Shown here: piece after piece, positions 45,771-57,509 of the stretch
How the letters are laid out: every line of letters starts with the position of its first letter
How positions within the stretch are numbered: position 1 is the first letter of the stretch
NCBI GenBank assembly: GCA_035048485.1
Contig: CM068582.1
Location: 33,717,596 to 33,781,595, forward strand
Direction of reading: 5' to 3'
DNA length: 64,000 nt
From: Pteria penguin
Lineage: Eukaryota > Mollusca > Bivalvia > Pterioida > Pteriidae
Made by a program: the position numbers and the translations under genes
The notes under the pieces: generated by a model
What the model saw: only the letters and a program-made list of their open reading frames with translations
Told to the model about the DNA's origin: nothing
Databases searched by the model: none

Positions 45771-48465
45771 TCTAGCATTTTTCTTTTTTGGAAGCATGCA
45801 TTACATTAATTTTACTTTTTCGACTTTTGACTGAGCTCTTAAGGGGTTTTCTTTAAGACGCCATTTGCGTATCAAATTTCCATTATATCAAGTTTACTCT
45901 CATTTACGATCAAGTGGACCCAAACAAAAATTGCATAATATAATCAATGGTTTGTGGCGAGGCTCTAGCAGGCTGTAAGGAAACCCAGATATGATTTGAA
46001 GTAGGGAGTGAAAATTGTTGTCTCATGTTTCTCCTATTAAATGTTTAAAACAGAAATAATCATCTGTATGTCCAGACGATTTTAGTCAAGATAAAACTAT
46101 ACTTTTGTATTTTTGCCAATTAGTTATTATTGTTATGTTGCTTTGTTGGCAAAATTGAGATATTTTGAGAGACGCTGAAATTTAGAGTTTTGTTACTTCA
46201 ATTCCTATTCCCATTTACAACGGAGAGCCGACCCATCTTTGGGGAAGCCACACCTGGTAAATATACCACATAGGCGGTAATCTAGTTAATCAAGCATTGT
46301 TGCACCTCAGCGTGTTTGATGAGGATTTAAAATATTTCCCTTTCTTCTGACGACCTACTCATGCCTGCATACACTCCTTAGACTTCGATCGGAAAAAAAT
46401 CAGAAGAAAAATAGATAATATTTCTATAAGCCGTCAACGCTAGACACAATTCCTTCAATCTCAAATAAAGAACAAACAATCTTGCACATAGGACCAACCC
46501 GATATCTCTGATCTAGCCAAAGTGTGAAGTTCGGGAGAGTTATAAATTCCCTTATATATTCTTATTGAACAATTCAAATTCAAGTTTTAGGTTATAACAA
46601 ACTAGATACACTTGATATACAGCAGAATTTGATCAGGCAGGGATATGCATGCTGCTTTCACAAAACGAATACCTTTCAAGATGATGCTGGATCCAATAAA
46701 AATAAATTGTTTGAGAAGTAACATGAATGATTCCACATTGTGATGTGAAGGTAGCTAAATGCAAACGCTAAAAGTACAAAAAAGGAAGGAAGGAACGAGA
46801 ACTAAGGAAAAAGCGTGATGTATAATGGATATATTTCCATAATATAGTGAAAGTATTGATTATTTCTTTTTAAATTGATGTATTTGATTTCATTGTTAGG
46901 GTGTTTTCTTCTGTTTAATTGAAGAAATAATGTAAATATTTCTGAAATAAGACACATGCAGGGGAACTTTCAGTTTAAACCAATTTGCAATTTTACAAAT
47001 TGTTCTTTTTATCTTTATGATTAATATCCGCTCTAACAAACTGCTCATGAGTCTTTTCGTCTATCGGAAGTCCGTTTGTTCTATCATCAAAGACAACAGT
47101 TATTCAAAATGACACTTCAACGTGACACTTCCTATCTGAAATGTAAATTTGGATTTGACCTAAAAACCTACAATTATTCTAACAAAAAAAATATTTAATA
47201 AAATAGAAGAATAATGAAATGTCATCTTCCAATTCAACCTTAGTTTGTATATTATGACCTTCTAAGTGACAATTTGTTTGAAATTATATGTGATACTTTG
47301 AACATTAAAGAAAATTACTATGCATGAATTCTTATTTAAATCATCTCTCTAAAGATTTTGAATTGAGTTGCATTCCATAAAAGCTTTTTGTTCTACTTTT
47401 CACCTTGATGAATACATGTATGTCTGTAACACATACATTTAGGAGTAAGGCTTGTTCAATAAATAGTTATGTGTGGTGTTTATGTCTATTTGAAATATTC
47501 TTTTTAGTCATAATAACAATGAAGTTTATCCTAATATCCGTTAGATATATTGGTAACAAATTATTGCTTGTTGGTAATTTGATGGTTATAGTAAGACTAG
47601 TCCAAATTATAGATAGTCAAGTACTGCTCGTAATCTATCGATTACGACAACACTTGTCCAATATGTTGATTTCACATATATGGGTCGTAATATGAAGGTA
47701 ATTGTAACAATTTTAATGTTTAATGGTTGCCATGCAAGTTTCATAATGTAAAAGTTGAAGGGTGTTTTGGTTGTTTGGTTTTGCGCTAAAATTGACGATT
47801 ATAGTAACACTTGTTTGTTATTATTATTATTATTGTTATTATAATGCTATTATTTTCACTTTCTCCACTTATAGTAATTGTCGAAAATGGACATTATCTC
47901 ATTTTATATATCATGCGAAATTAAGGATTAATTACCGATTAATATTTCCTATTGTCAGATTCTAATTTAAACACGTCTTAACAACTTTACGACATGTAAG
48001 TGTATGCTTTAATTTAATTTGTAATTTTAAAACATTACAGTTAACTAGTTTAAGATCTTCATATTGTAGCACTTGTTTTGTCAGTATAACTTTAACTTGT
48101 AAAACTTGATAATTTTAGGTTTTATCACAACTAAAGCAGTGGCACAAGAGAGATAACTCCAGTTGAATATTTTTACTATACATCATCATCAATACATTCT
48201 GAAATGAAAAACGAATGTAACTGATATCATGTGAACATGTACACATATACTGATATAGACATTCATGGTCACTCGGATAAAAAAAGAGAGTATGCTGATG
48301 CCTGTAGCAATGAGTGTCTTCTGTTTGGTTAGATACGTCCGTCATAAATGTCTTTTAAAATATATTTTAAAAGTGTATAATTACTACATAATACAGGTAT
48401 ACTGCCACTTATGTTTAACAAATATTTTCATTTAATTAATAATTAGAATATTTGTGGTCAAAGTC
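45771..48465. other. AT-rich DNA, no gene seen
   Basis: A perfect 22-bp palindrome of A/T runs lies at 48352-48373 and a short (ATT)n at 47817-47840. A piece at 46235-46260 (GAAGCCACACCTGGTAAAT) may be a family A scrap. Frames at 47405-47695 and 47762-47965 are unrecognised. Confidence 0.55.
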
Positions 48466-48862
48466 CTAATTACGTGCTATGAAAAGTTGGCAGTTCCGCA
48501 CGGAATCAATGCAAACGCAAGGGGGTATATCTGGAAGGTCTTCAGTAAAATAAAATTTGTCAGATGAAGATAAAATCACAGTTAGAACAAGGCTGCTGGA
48601 TCTGGAGTTTGACACTGTCTGAACCAACTTTTCTGGATTATGAAAGTTCTGAAAATAAAAATCCATAAGATAGACTAAACACACTAATAAAATGATATAA
48701 ACGTGGTCCTCTACAGAAGTTTGGAGAAAGTGTAGCGAATGAAATTGTACACATACCATTTCAACAAGTCCGGGACAATGAGACAGATCTGTATTGTCCG
48801 ATGAGGTGTTTTTTCTAAGAAGAAGGCAAAACCTATAACACTGTTTAAAATCTTCTGTTGTT
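48466..48862 (-). CDS. Candidate last two exons of an unknown gene
   Basis: On the minus strand an acceptor-like TAACAATCAG ends at 48863, followed by a 106-bp open stretch (48862-48757; TTEDFKQCYRFCLLLRKN..GLVEM). Next come a donor ATG/GTATGTGT, a 108-bp putative intron ending in a good pyrimidine-rich acceptor (TTTTTATTTTCAG, ending 48649), and a 60-codon terminal exon (NFHNPEKLVQTV...CQLFIARN, stop at 48466). The frame is also open through the intron because it is a multiple of three, so one 142-codon unspliced frame exists. No domain is recognised. Support is only splice-site quality and frame length. Confidence 0.3.
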
Positions 48863-49215
48863 CTGATTGTTATCTCAAAAACATATATTTCCAAGGTCCA
48901 TAGTACTCCTAGGTGTTTAACAAGTAACAGAATAATCTACATTTAAACAAGAAACTGTATATGTTTGGGATATTTGTTATGAGAGTTACGCCTCTTTGTT
49001 AACATATTAGTTACAGTAAAGCCGATGGCTATGACGATCTTTTTAAAATAATAACATTCTATCCTAACAGGACTGATTAAGCTACGTCGTCATATATATG
49101 TACTAGAGTTTGGTTAGCTGAATAATCTAAAAAGAGTAAGAACGTAATCAAAATTGAGTTTATGAAATCAGTGCTTTATAACACCTTATTGTCAAACAGC
49201 AACGCGTTTTATTAT
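48863..49215. other. No gene seen
   Basis: No supported feature was found; no further exon could be picked out upstream of the candidate gene. Confidence 0.4.
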
Positions 49216-49672
49216 TTTCATTACTATACTATCACCATCGTTCAGTCCTATCTGTTCCTGTATTACTATCACCATCGTTCAGTCCTCCCTGTTCCTATAT
49301 TACTATAACCATCATTCAGTCCTCCCTATACCTATATTACTATCACCATCGTTCAGTCCTCTCTAGTCCTATATTACTATCACTTTCGACCAGTCCTCCC
49401 TGTTCCTATATTACTATCACCATCGTTCAGTCCTCCCTGTTCCTATATTACTATTACAATCGTTCAGTCCTCCCTATACCTATATTACTATCACTTTCGG
49501 CCAGTCCTCCCTGTTCCTATATTACTATCACCATCGTTCAGTCCTCCCTGTTCCTATATTACTATCACCATCGTTCAGTCCTTCCTGTTCCTATATCACT
49601 ATCACCATCGTTCAGTTCCCCTGTTCCTATATTACTATCACCAACATTCAGTCCTCACTGTCCTATATTACT
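49216..49672. repeat. 37-bp minisatellite, about 12 units
   Basis: Consensus begins TTACTATCACCATCGTTCAG and continues with TCCTCCCTGTTCCTATA. Variant units with CTATACC (third and seventh) and CTTTCG.CCAG (fifth and eighth) recur, hinting at duplication of blocks of units. Confidence 0.97.
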
Positions 49673-51194
49673 ATTTTTCATTTTAAACTGAGGGCCGAGA
49701 CCTAATCTTTCACGTTCTTTTCTTCAGACATTCAGGTTGAAAATCCTGTCACAATAATTTAATTAGATTCTACACAGTTATTAATTTATGACTGCTTCAT
49801 AATATCTAATTTTTAATGAATATCATAATTAAGTAGATATCTGTATATATCATTTATTTTAAATTCTCAAAAAGTGCTTAAATTAAAGTACACTAATTGT
49901 TTCCTTCTTTTGATGCCATGACAATCGGACGTTACTTGTGGCATTGCATCATTTTAAATGTCCAGAATAAAAATCACAAAACTTATTTCGGTGATGCTAT
50001 ACTTGGATTTCCATAGCATTAAAGTCACTTCTCAAAAGTTTTTATTATCAAATTTAGATTTTTCAGTACATTGCATGCATTTATGTGGTTTTGCTGAAAT
50101 GCTGGAAGTTGTTGTGTTAGGGTGTCTTTTTTTATTATTATTATTGTTAATATTTTATTTTATTTTTTATGAGGTGTGATCTATTTGCAAAATCCACCCT
50201 TGGCAGAACTGAGATTTTGGAGAAAACCATAGTTCATATGACTTCGATATTAGATTACATGACACAGTCGTTAGATTGACACTTGAAGCTACATACAATG
50301 TATGTGGGTTACCCGTTCACGGGATATATCCTTCTCACATTTCTGTGAACTCAATATAATATACATTATCATGGCATTGCATGTAGAAATCTTTCAATGT
50401 AAATACATACATGCAACCATTTATAACAGCGAAATAAACAAAGAAAATAGAAATGATTAATCAATCCATACGTTAATTGTGCTAACTTCTTTTGGTCATT
50501 TTGCAACTAAAATATATGGACTCATTATTTTAAATTATTTAATACCCTACCACATATACATAAAACTACCAATACTATCGATGGCTATAACAATCAGAAA
50601 AAAAATTACATTTATTGTGTATTTAACAAACTCAGTACAATAAAATATATCCCTACATTATTATTATTGTTATAATTATTATTTATTAGTTATCTTTTTT
50701 TTGCGTACATTTAAGTTAGAAAATTTCGTTTTCTTAGATAATATATTATAGGTACATTTTAAACTTCGATATTAGAACACTGATCGTGATTTAAAAAAGA
50801 TACTCAGCCTATACTTTTGTTGTATTTTTATTTCTGTTTACTACATGGATGTGTCAATCATACAGAATGACGCTTTGTCTATTCATACTATATTGTGTCC
50901 GGTCATTGAACCGTCATTAAAATATTTCAATTACCATAATATTTCGGAGACTTTTTGATGAGATGAGTTTGGAAGATGAACTTTCGGCATTACCTAAGAC
51001 CTTTTTCATTTTATTTTTGGAACATTTAAAGGCATTGACTAATTGGTTTATGTTTATGGCAGTGCTAGTGATGAGGAATGTGTATTCAAAACACGCACAT
51101 GTTGCACTATTTTGTTTGAATTTAATTGGTCCATTTTGAAAATAAAACATTTGAAATATAAGACGAGATTTCATGACTGAAAATCAAATGAGGA
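49673..51194. other. AT-rich DNA, no gene seen
   Basis: No supported feature was found in this stretch. Confidence 0.6.
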
Positions 51195-51918
51195 TCGACC
51201 CTAGTTTACAACATCAGCAATATTTATTGTATAACAATTGACCATCTTATTTCGCCATTTTAAGTAACTGTAAATCTATTGAATGTTCTAGTTCACAATA
51301 TCAGCCGATTATATATCAACTGACCGGTCTAGTTCCCTACACCAACTGACTGTATACCAACTGACCGTCCAAGTTCCCAATATCAATTAACTGTTTATGA
51401 ATTGACCGTCTAGTTTACAAGATCACATGACTATGTATCAATTGATGGAAGTTTTTCCCCACATCAACTGACAGTATATTAATTGACCAGTCCAGTTCCC
51501 TACATCAACTGACAGTATATCAATTGACCTGTCTAATTCCCCACATCAACTGACAGTATATTAATTGACCAGTCTAGTTCCCTACATCAACTGACAGTAT
51601 ATCAATTGACCGGTCTAGTTCCTTACATCAACTGACAGTATATCAATTGACCGGTCTAGTTCCCCACATCAACTGACAGTATATCAATTGACCAGTCTAG
51701 TTCCCTTCATCAACTGACAGTATATCAATTGACCGGTCTAGTTCCCCACATCAACTGACAGTATATCAATTGACCGGTCTAGTTCCCTACATCAACTGAC
51801 AGTATATCAATTGACCGATCTAGTTCCCTACATTTACTGACTATATATCAACTGACCGTCCTTGCTCCCTACATCAATTGACTGTATATAAACTGACCAT
51901 CCTAATTCCCCATATCAC
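51195..51918. repeat. 41-bp minisatellite, left part, about 15 units
   Basis: The unit is TTCCC.ACATCAACTGACAG then TATATCAATTGACCGGTCTAG. Units in the middle are almost identical; edge units are diverged, with the earliest trace near 51195-51250. The array is broken by a SINE and continues at 52459. Confidence 0.95.
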
Positions 51919-52458
51919 AAGCCGATGTGGCTTAGTGGATGAGGTCCTCGGCTGGTGACCTAGAGGTCCCGGGTTTGATTTCCGCCCTGAGCAACCTGGT
52001 GTTCAGTTTTTCGGAAGAGACAGTAAAAACCGAGGTTCCGCGTCACCGTAGGCATGACACGTGAAAGATCCTCACTGCTTCGAGTGGGTCCGTTGCAAAG
52101 CTCAAGGACTTAAAGAGTACTACAAAGACTTAAAATCCGTCAAGTCCTTGACTAACTGAAAGAATATAAATACCCCCCGGGTCCTCCTTTCCACACTACC
52201 ACCAAATCACAACAGCAACGAATATTTACATGCTGTAAATAAATTGATGTATACATATACCCGCTATCAAAAACTCTTACTGTCTTCCAAAACTTCCACT
52301 CGAATAATAAGCAATCAAGAGCGATATGATACCGGTGTGACACAGTCGATGAGGATGGTGCTGTTGCAAAAGCAAACATTTCTCTGAATATATCAGGCAG
52401 ATATTTTCACTATATAAGTGAAATAACCGTGGAGTGACGTAAAACAAAAATCAATCAG
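51919..52458 (+). mobile_element. SINE-1 copy inside the 41-bp minisatellite
   Basis: Head AAGCCGATGTGGCTTAGTGG, B-box region CCCGGGTTTGATTTCC, body GAGACAGTAAAAACCGAGGT and GATCCTCACTGCTTCGAGTG. The end is GACGTAAAACAAAAATCAAT. Compared with 35940-36216 it carries about 275 extra bases (about 52103-52380) in place of part of the body. No clean target duplication, probably because the target is itself a diverged repeat. Confidence 0.85.
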
Positions 52459-52765
52459 CCTATATAAGTATGTATCAATTGATCGAAGTTTTCCCCACAT
52501 CAACTGACTGTATATTAATTAACCAGTCTAGTTATCCACATCAACTGACTGTATATTAATTGACCAGTCTAGCTAATTACATTAACTGACTATATTAATT
52601 GACCAGTCTAGTTCCCTACACCAACTGACTGTATATCAACTGACTGTCCTAATTCCCCACGTCGACTGATTGTATATCAATTGACCTTCCTAATTCCCAA
52701 TATCAACTGACTGTATTTCAATTGGCCGTCCTAGGTGACCACATCAACTGACTGTATATCCGTCC
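52459..52765. repeat. 41-bp minisatellite, right part, about 7 units
   Basis: Same unit as 51195-51918 (CATCAACTGACTGTATATTA, ATTGACCAGTCTAG), more diverged than the central left units. Confidence 0.92.
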
Positions 52766-52901
52766 TTGTACAGGGCAATGATAATCATGTCATCAATTTG
52801 AATTTTATATTTTTATGTTTTTATCTTGACCCTATTTTCCTTTATGCTGTTTTGTAGTTAATTCGTTAATGTTGTTGTGTGGAATCGCCGATATACCAAG
52901 G

Positions 52902-53440
52902 TTGTAGGTATAGTATATTTACTAATTGATATTATTAGATATTATTAAATGTGACCAGAAGTGTATAGTATTTTATGTCTCTCTTGGTTTTATGCCTCAT
53001 AGATATCATTTCATTCGTGGGTATTATCAGTGTTCAGTGAAGTAAATCGGAGTACAACGGCTATGAGCAGGTATATTGTCAGCGGCTATGAGCAGGTATA
53101 TTGTCAGCGGCTATGAGCAGGTATATTGTCAGCGTCTATGAGCAGGTATATTGTCAGCGTCTATGAGCAGGTATATTTTCAGCGGCTATGAGTAGGTATA
53201 TTGTCAGCGGCTATGAGCAGGTATATGGTCAACGTCTATGAGCAGGTATATTGTCAGCGGCTATGAGCAGGTAAAGCAGGTTTGTAGGTATAGTATATTT
53301 ACTAATTGATATTATTAGATATTAATAAATGTGACCAGAAGAGTATAGTATTTTATGTCTCTTTTGGTTTCATGCCTCATAAATATTATTTCATTCGTGG
53401 GTATTATCAGTGTTCAGTGAAGTAAATTGGAGTGCAACGG
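52902..53440 (+). repeat. Higher-order duplication, 380-bp period
   Basis: A non-repetitive 159-bp segment (52902-53060) plus its following block of nine 25-bp units is duplicated. The segment recurs at 53282-53440 with about 12 differences (shared start TTGTAGGTATAGTATATTTA). Confidence 0.9.
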
Positions 53441-53753
53441 CTATGAGCAGGTATATTGTCAGCGGCTATGAGCAGGTATATTGTCAGCGGCTATGAGCAG
53501 GTATATTGTCAGCGGCTATGAGCAGGTATATTGTCAGCGGCTATGAACAGGTATATTGTCAGCGGCTATGAGCAGGTATATTGTCAGCGTCTATGAGCAG
53601 GTACATTTTCAGCGGCTATGAGCAGGTATATTGTCAACGGCTATGAGCAAGTATATTGTCAGCGGCTATGAACAGGTATATTGTCAGCGGCTATGAGCAT
53701 GTATATTGTCAGCGGCTATGAGCAGGTATATTGTCAGCGGCTATGAGCATGTA
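53059..53753 (+). repeat. 25-bp minisatellite, first two blocks
   Basis: The unit is GGCTATGAGCAGGTATATTG plus TCAGC. There are about 9 units at 53059-53281 and about 13 at 53439-53753, with GTCTATG, GAACAG and GAGCATG variants. The second block is cut by a MITE at 53754. Confidence 0.97.
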
Positions 53754-54231
53754 CAGTTGGGTGCAGTCCTAACCTTACATTCAAGTGCACTTCAAGTTTA
53801 GTTTTTTGTCCCGAAAACCAGTCATAAAGTTTAGTCATGTGCACTTGATATCAAGTTTACTATAAAGTAATGCCGTCTTCAAGTTTACTATCACGTGACA
53901 CGAAGTTTACTTTTCACGTTTATTTATTACAATTATTCAGTTTTGTATAACACAATAGAAATAATTGTCTTATTATGTACAATTGCACATTTTATATTTA
54001 AAAAATCGTTTTAATGGAGAAATATAGTAAATGTATATGTATATAGAAAGTAAACTAAACTTGAAGTGCACTTGGAGTAAACTTGGAATCAAGTTTAGTA
54101 CTAAACTTTGAACTAAGTTTACTACCAAACTTGCTTCCAAGTTTACTCTGATGTCGCCAAGTAAACTTGAAAAGCAGTCAGAAAGTTAACTTGAATTGCA
54201 CTTTGTGTAAGGTTAGGACTGCTCCTAACTG
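53754..54231. mobile_element. 478-bp Tc1/mariner-like MITE in the minisatellite
   Basis: Starts CAGTTGGGTGCAGTCCTAAC and ends GTTAGGACTGCTCCTAACTG, inverted repeats that extend imperfectly for about 45 bp. It is flanked by TA (53752-53753 and 54232-54233). TA occurs at this place in the minisatellite unit (GAGCATGTATATTG), so the insertion point is exact. The interior is filled with AAGTTTAGT/AAGTTTACT motifs on the left and mostly their complements on the right. No transposase frame. Confidence 0.92.
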
Positions 54232-54520
54232 TATATTGTCAGCGGCTATGAGCAGGTATATTGTCAGCGGCTATGAGCAGGTATATTGTCAGCGGCTATG
54301 AGCATGTATATTGTCAGCGGCTATGAGCAGGAATATTGTCAGCGGCTATGAGCATGTATATTGTCAGCGGCTATGAGCATGTATATTGTCAGCGGCTATG
54401 AGCAGGTATGTTGTCAGCGGCTATGAGCAGGAATATTGTCAGCGGCTATTAGCATGTATATTGTCAGCGGCTATGAGCATGTATATTGTCAGCGGCTATG
54501 AGCAGGTATATTGTCAGCGC
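54232..54520 (+). repeat. 25-bp minisatellite, third block
   Basis: About 11.5 further units of the same 25-bp repeat, resuming in register after the MITE. Variants with GAGCATG and GGAATATTG are common here. Confidence 0.96.
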
Positions 54521-54781
54521 TTCAACATTTACTCGGATGATGCCAACACAAAATAAGATAAAAATGAAATTCTATGAAACACAACATTCTTCAAATGAAA
54601 ATATGTACAATACACGTCGAAATACAGCCAAGCGACAATCGTTGAGTCCTGGAAACATAAGAGATAAGATTATGTGAAATAAAGAAGTTTGATGCATACT
54701 GTTACGGAAAATTGTTGGAGCAAGAAGTTGGGCACTCGGGTTTGGTATCCCTGAATATATAGCCTCTGGTATTCCCGAAAA

Positions 54782-54826
54782 AAAACCTTTTTTTTTTTTG
54801 TTTTTATTATTATAATTATTATTATA

Positions 54827-54865
<39 letters not shown>

Positions 54866-54866
54866 T
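54782..54866. repeat. Poly-T and (ATT)n microsatellite
   Basis: A T-run, then about 18 ATT-like triplets with interruptions. Confidence 0.9.
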
Positions 54867-55914
54867 TGTTTCTTTGGTTGGGTTTTTTCATTGGGTTTAA
54901 AGTTATTTTTATCTTTAATTGCTCATCGTGCACGATGAATTAAGGTATATAAAGTTATAAAAGACATATTAATTTATAATTTTTCATGACTTCTAGATAT
55001 ATACAGTATTTTTCTGTATTACAGTAAATTTCAAACGCTCGTCCAAACCCTTCAAATAGGTATTATAATATTGACATGAAATGTATTCTTCGAAACTGTG
55101 ATAAATTGTTTTTTGAAACAATTTGCAGTATCTTCCTTATTTTAAACCTGATCTGGATATGACGTTTGCTTTCCTGTGGGTCGTTTTCAAGAGTTAGGTT
55201 TACAAGTATTTTGAATATCAATCATACATGTATGTCATTCTTTGTCGAAATGCAGTAATTTAGTATAAATGTATAACTTATAACATTATGTACATTTCAT
55301 CACCTAGTTTTAAAAATACCGAATCAAAACAGGAATACGGTAACAAATTGAACTTCTACTGTTCTTCCTACAAAAACATTTATAGCTTTCCATAAGTGAT
55401 GATATCTGCATAGTAGAGACTGGACCTCAACACTGTCCACATAAATCATGATAAAATGAGGACGATTATGAACGACCATCCTTCAACATGTTATGCACAC
55501 CGTGATACCATGACATATATGTTTTATCAATATCAACCACATAGCGGCATCAACATGCACCGAACTGTCAGGCAAACAATGCATACACAAACCAAAATAA
55601 TAATATATATTTATAAATGTCACATTCGAACAGTTATGATCGAAAGAGTAATTATTCTGCCCAATATCCGCTTTGGGATCTATTTCTATAATCAAACATC
55701 ACATTCAACCAGAGTTTAAAGTAATACTGAATTTAGAATTAAATGTATATGATAAAGGGCATTCTTATGGTGAACATGGAGTTCATAGAATATACTTACT
55801 AATAGTTATATGATTCAAAGATTTCTACAGAGCTCTTAAAGGTCTGTAATTTTTATCATGTCAACTCTATATGGTTCACCTATCAAGGCAAATCGAATTC
55901 AATTTTTTGAATAT
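54867..55914. other. AT-rich DNA, no gene seen
   Basis: Overlapping frames at 55456-55719 on both strands are unrecognised. Confidence 0.55.
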
Positions 55915-55990
55915 AGAAGAGGCCAAGTACTTGGAGAGTGCGAGCGTCTCCTGCTTGTATACATCTGACACAACCGTATGATAAGTAACC
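55915..55990 (-). repeat. Family A core fragment
   Basis: GAGAGTGCGAGCGTCTCCTG then CTTGTATACATCTGACAC aligns with the family A core. Confidence 0.55.
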
Positions 55991-56034
55991 ACGGAAATAC
56001 ACTGTTACTCAAGTAATAATTTGAAAAAAAACGA

Positions 56035-56950
56035 ACAATACATAACTTTTGACGCTAAATGCAGTTACGATACCGAGTTTGGCGTTCATTTCATATGACG
56101 TTAGTAAATCAATTGGTCTGATTAACTGGTTTACGATTACCACCTTCTTACTCACCACAAAACACTACAATCAAAGGACACACATATTTAAAACTCTATA
56201 AAAATTCTCCATATAGTGTACAAGGATCAACAAGTTTTTCAAGTTGATAGGTCCTAAAAATGTATAAACACGTATAATATTGCAGAGTAAAACCAAGATA
56301 TCAATATATATAAATTGACATCACCATGAGTAAGACGTGATCTGCCGACATGACAGCTAGCTCAAATCCTTGATCTGTAGTTGTCCCGATTAACAGTCAA
56401 GGGGGAGGGAGGGGGGACGAAGTTCAGGACCATGTCTCCTCCGAAAAGTTTCCACAAGACCCTTCATATAGTTCCTACCGCCCTATTAATCAGCCTGCCA
56501 CGTCCAAGGGCAATGTCTGTGTAAGGCTGTAGAAGGTCCCAATACCAGACGTCCTGCCTTTTTGATGATATCCGGGGTTATTGATGACAAATGTGTTACA
56601 TTGTTGTGAAACCTGACAGGATAAAATTATCGAAATCTTTAACTATTCTAGGTTTGTATACAAGACCACCATTGAAATTGGGATGGGAAATTCATTTTGG
56701 TACATATTGTTAAATGTAACGTTTGCGAATTTTGATAAAAATTCTGAATAAGACCTAAAAACAATTCCAAAAATTCTTCTAAGTTTATGACACCTGTAAC
56801 GCTGAATCAGAAGTTTAAACGTTAGTTGTAAATGTTTTGTATGAAAGGATATTGAGGTACAAAGCAGAAAATATGCTTTCAGTTTTACCTTCTATCTCGA
56901 GTTCATTGGGATAGATGACGTTAAGGTGATACTTCAAGGTCAATGAATGG
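56035..56950 (-). pseudogene. RT-2 relic: YPNELEIE block, C-terminus, 3' tail
   Basis: Minus-strand RT-2. At about 56945-56855 the frame reads YHLNVIYPNELEIEGKTES, the block that follows the YIDD motif in this RT class. It is joined directly to the diverged C-terminal region homologous to 43867-44166 (56580-56840, many stops and frameshifts). The family B tail follows (56340-56520, then 56040-56290 with AACAAGGATCAACAAGT and GGTTTACGATTACCACCTTC). About 100 codons between the YPNELEIE block and the C-terminus are missing. This copy links family B to an RT body. Confidence 0.7.
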
Positions 56951-57509
56951 TTAAAACTGGGCATCTGATTGGCAGATTTTCTGAGCGGGACTATTACTTA
57001 AATGTATCAGGGGCACTGATTGGAAAATAATGTTTTAAATATATATATATATATCAGCATATTTCGGAGTATAAATGATATTATTCCATAAACTACATTT
57101 ATGTTAATATAAAATTAATACATTTAATCTTAAACACTTTAATCGAATAACAATTGTAAATTAACTTGAACACATATTTACGAAGTTTAACAAAGATTGA
57201 CCATAAAGTGATACAAGTATCGGCTCTATAATGATGTGTAGAATTTCATCTGCTATACAACCTATAATTGCTAGAAGTAATGGCTATACTTGCACCAATT
57301 ATACATTGTTTGAGAGCTGTAAGGATCTCAGAAGTGGTCACCTAATACATTCTTCTGATATAAGAATAAAGAAAAAGGTTAGATATTGACCCAAATGTGG
57401 CACTTAATATGTTTCAATGCAAATATGCAATCTACAGTTTGCATTTCATGAATTTTGTAATGGAATATACAATATAAACAACAAACGAAACTGATACAGT
57501 GCCACTGTC
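56951..57509. other. AT-rich DNA, no gene seen
   Basis: No supported feature was found in this stretch. Confidence 0.6.

Noticed and set aside
49216..54520. CRISPR array
   Set aside because: The minisatellite units abut directly with no unique spacers, and the sequence is eukaryotic.
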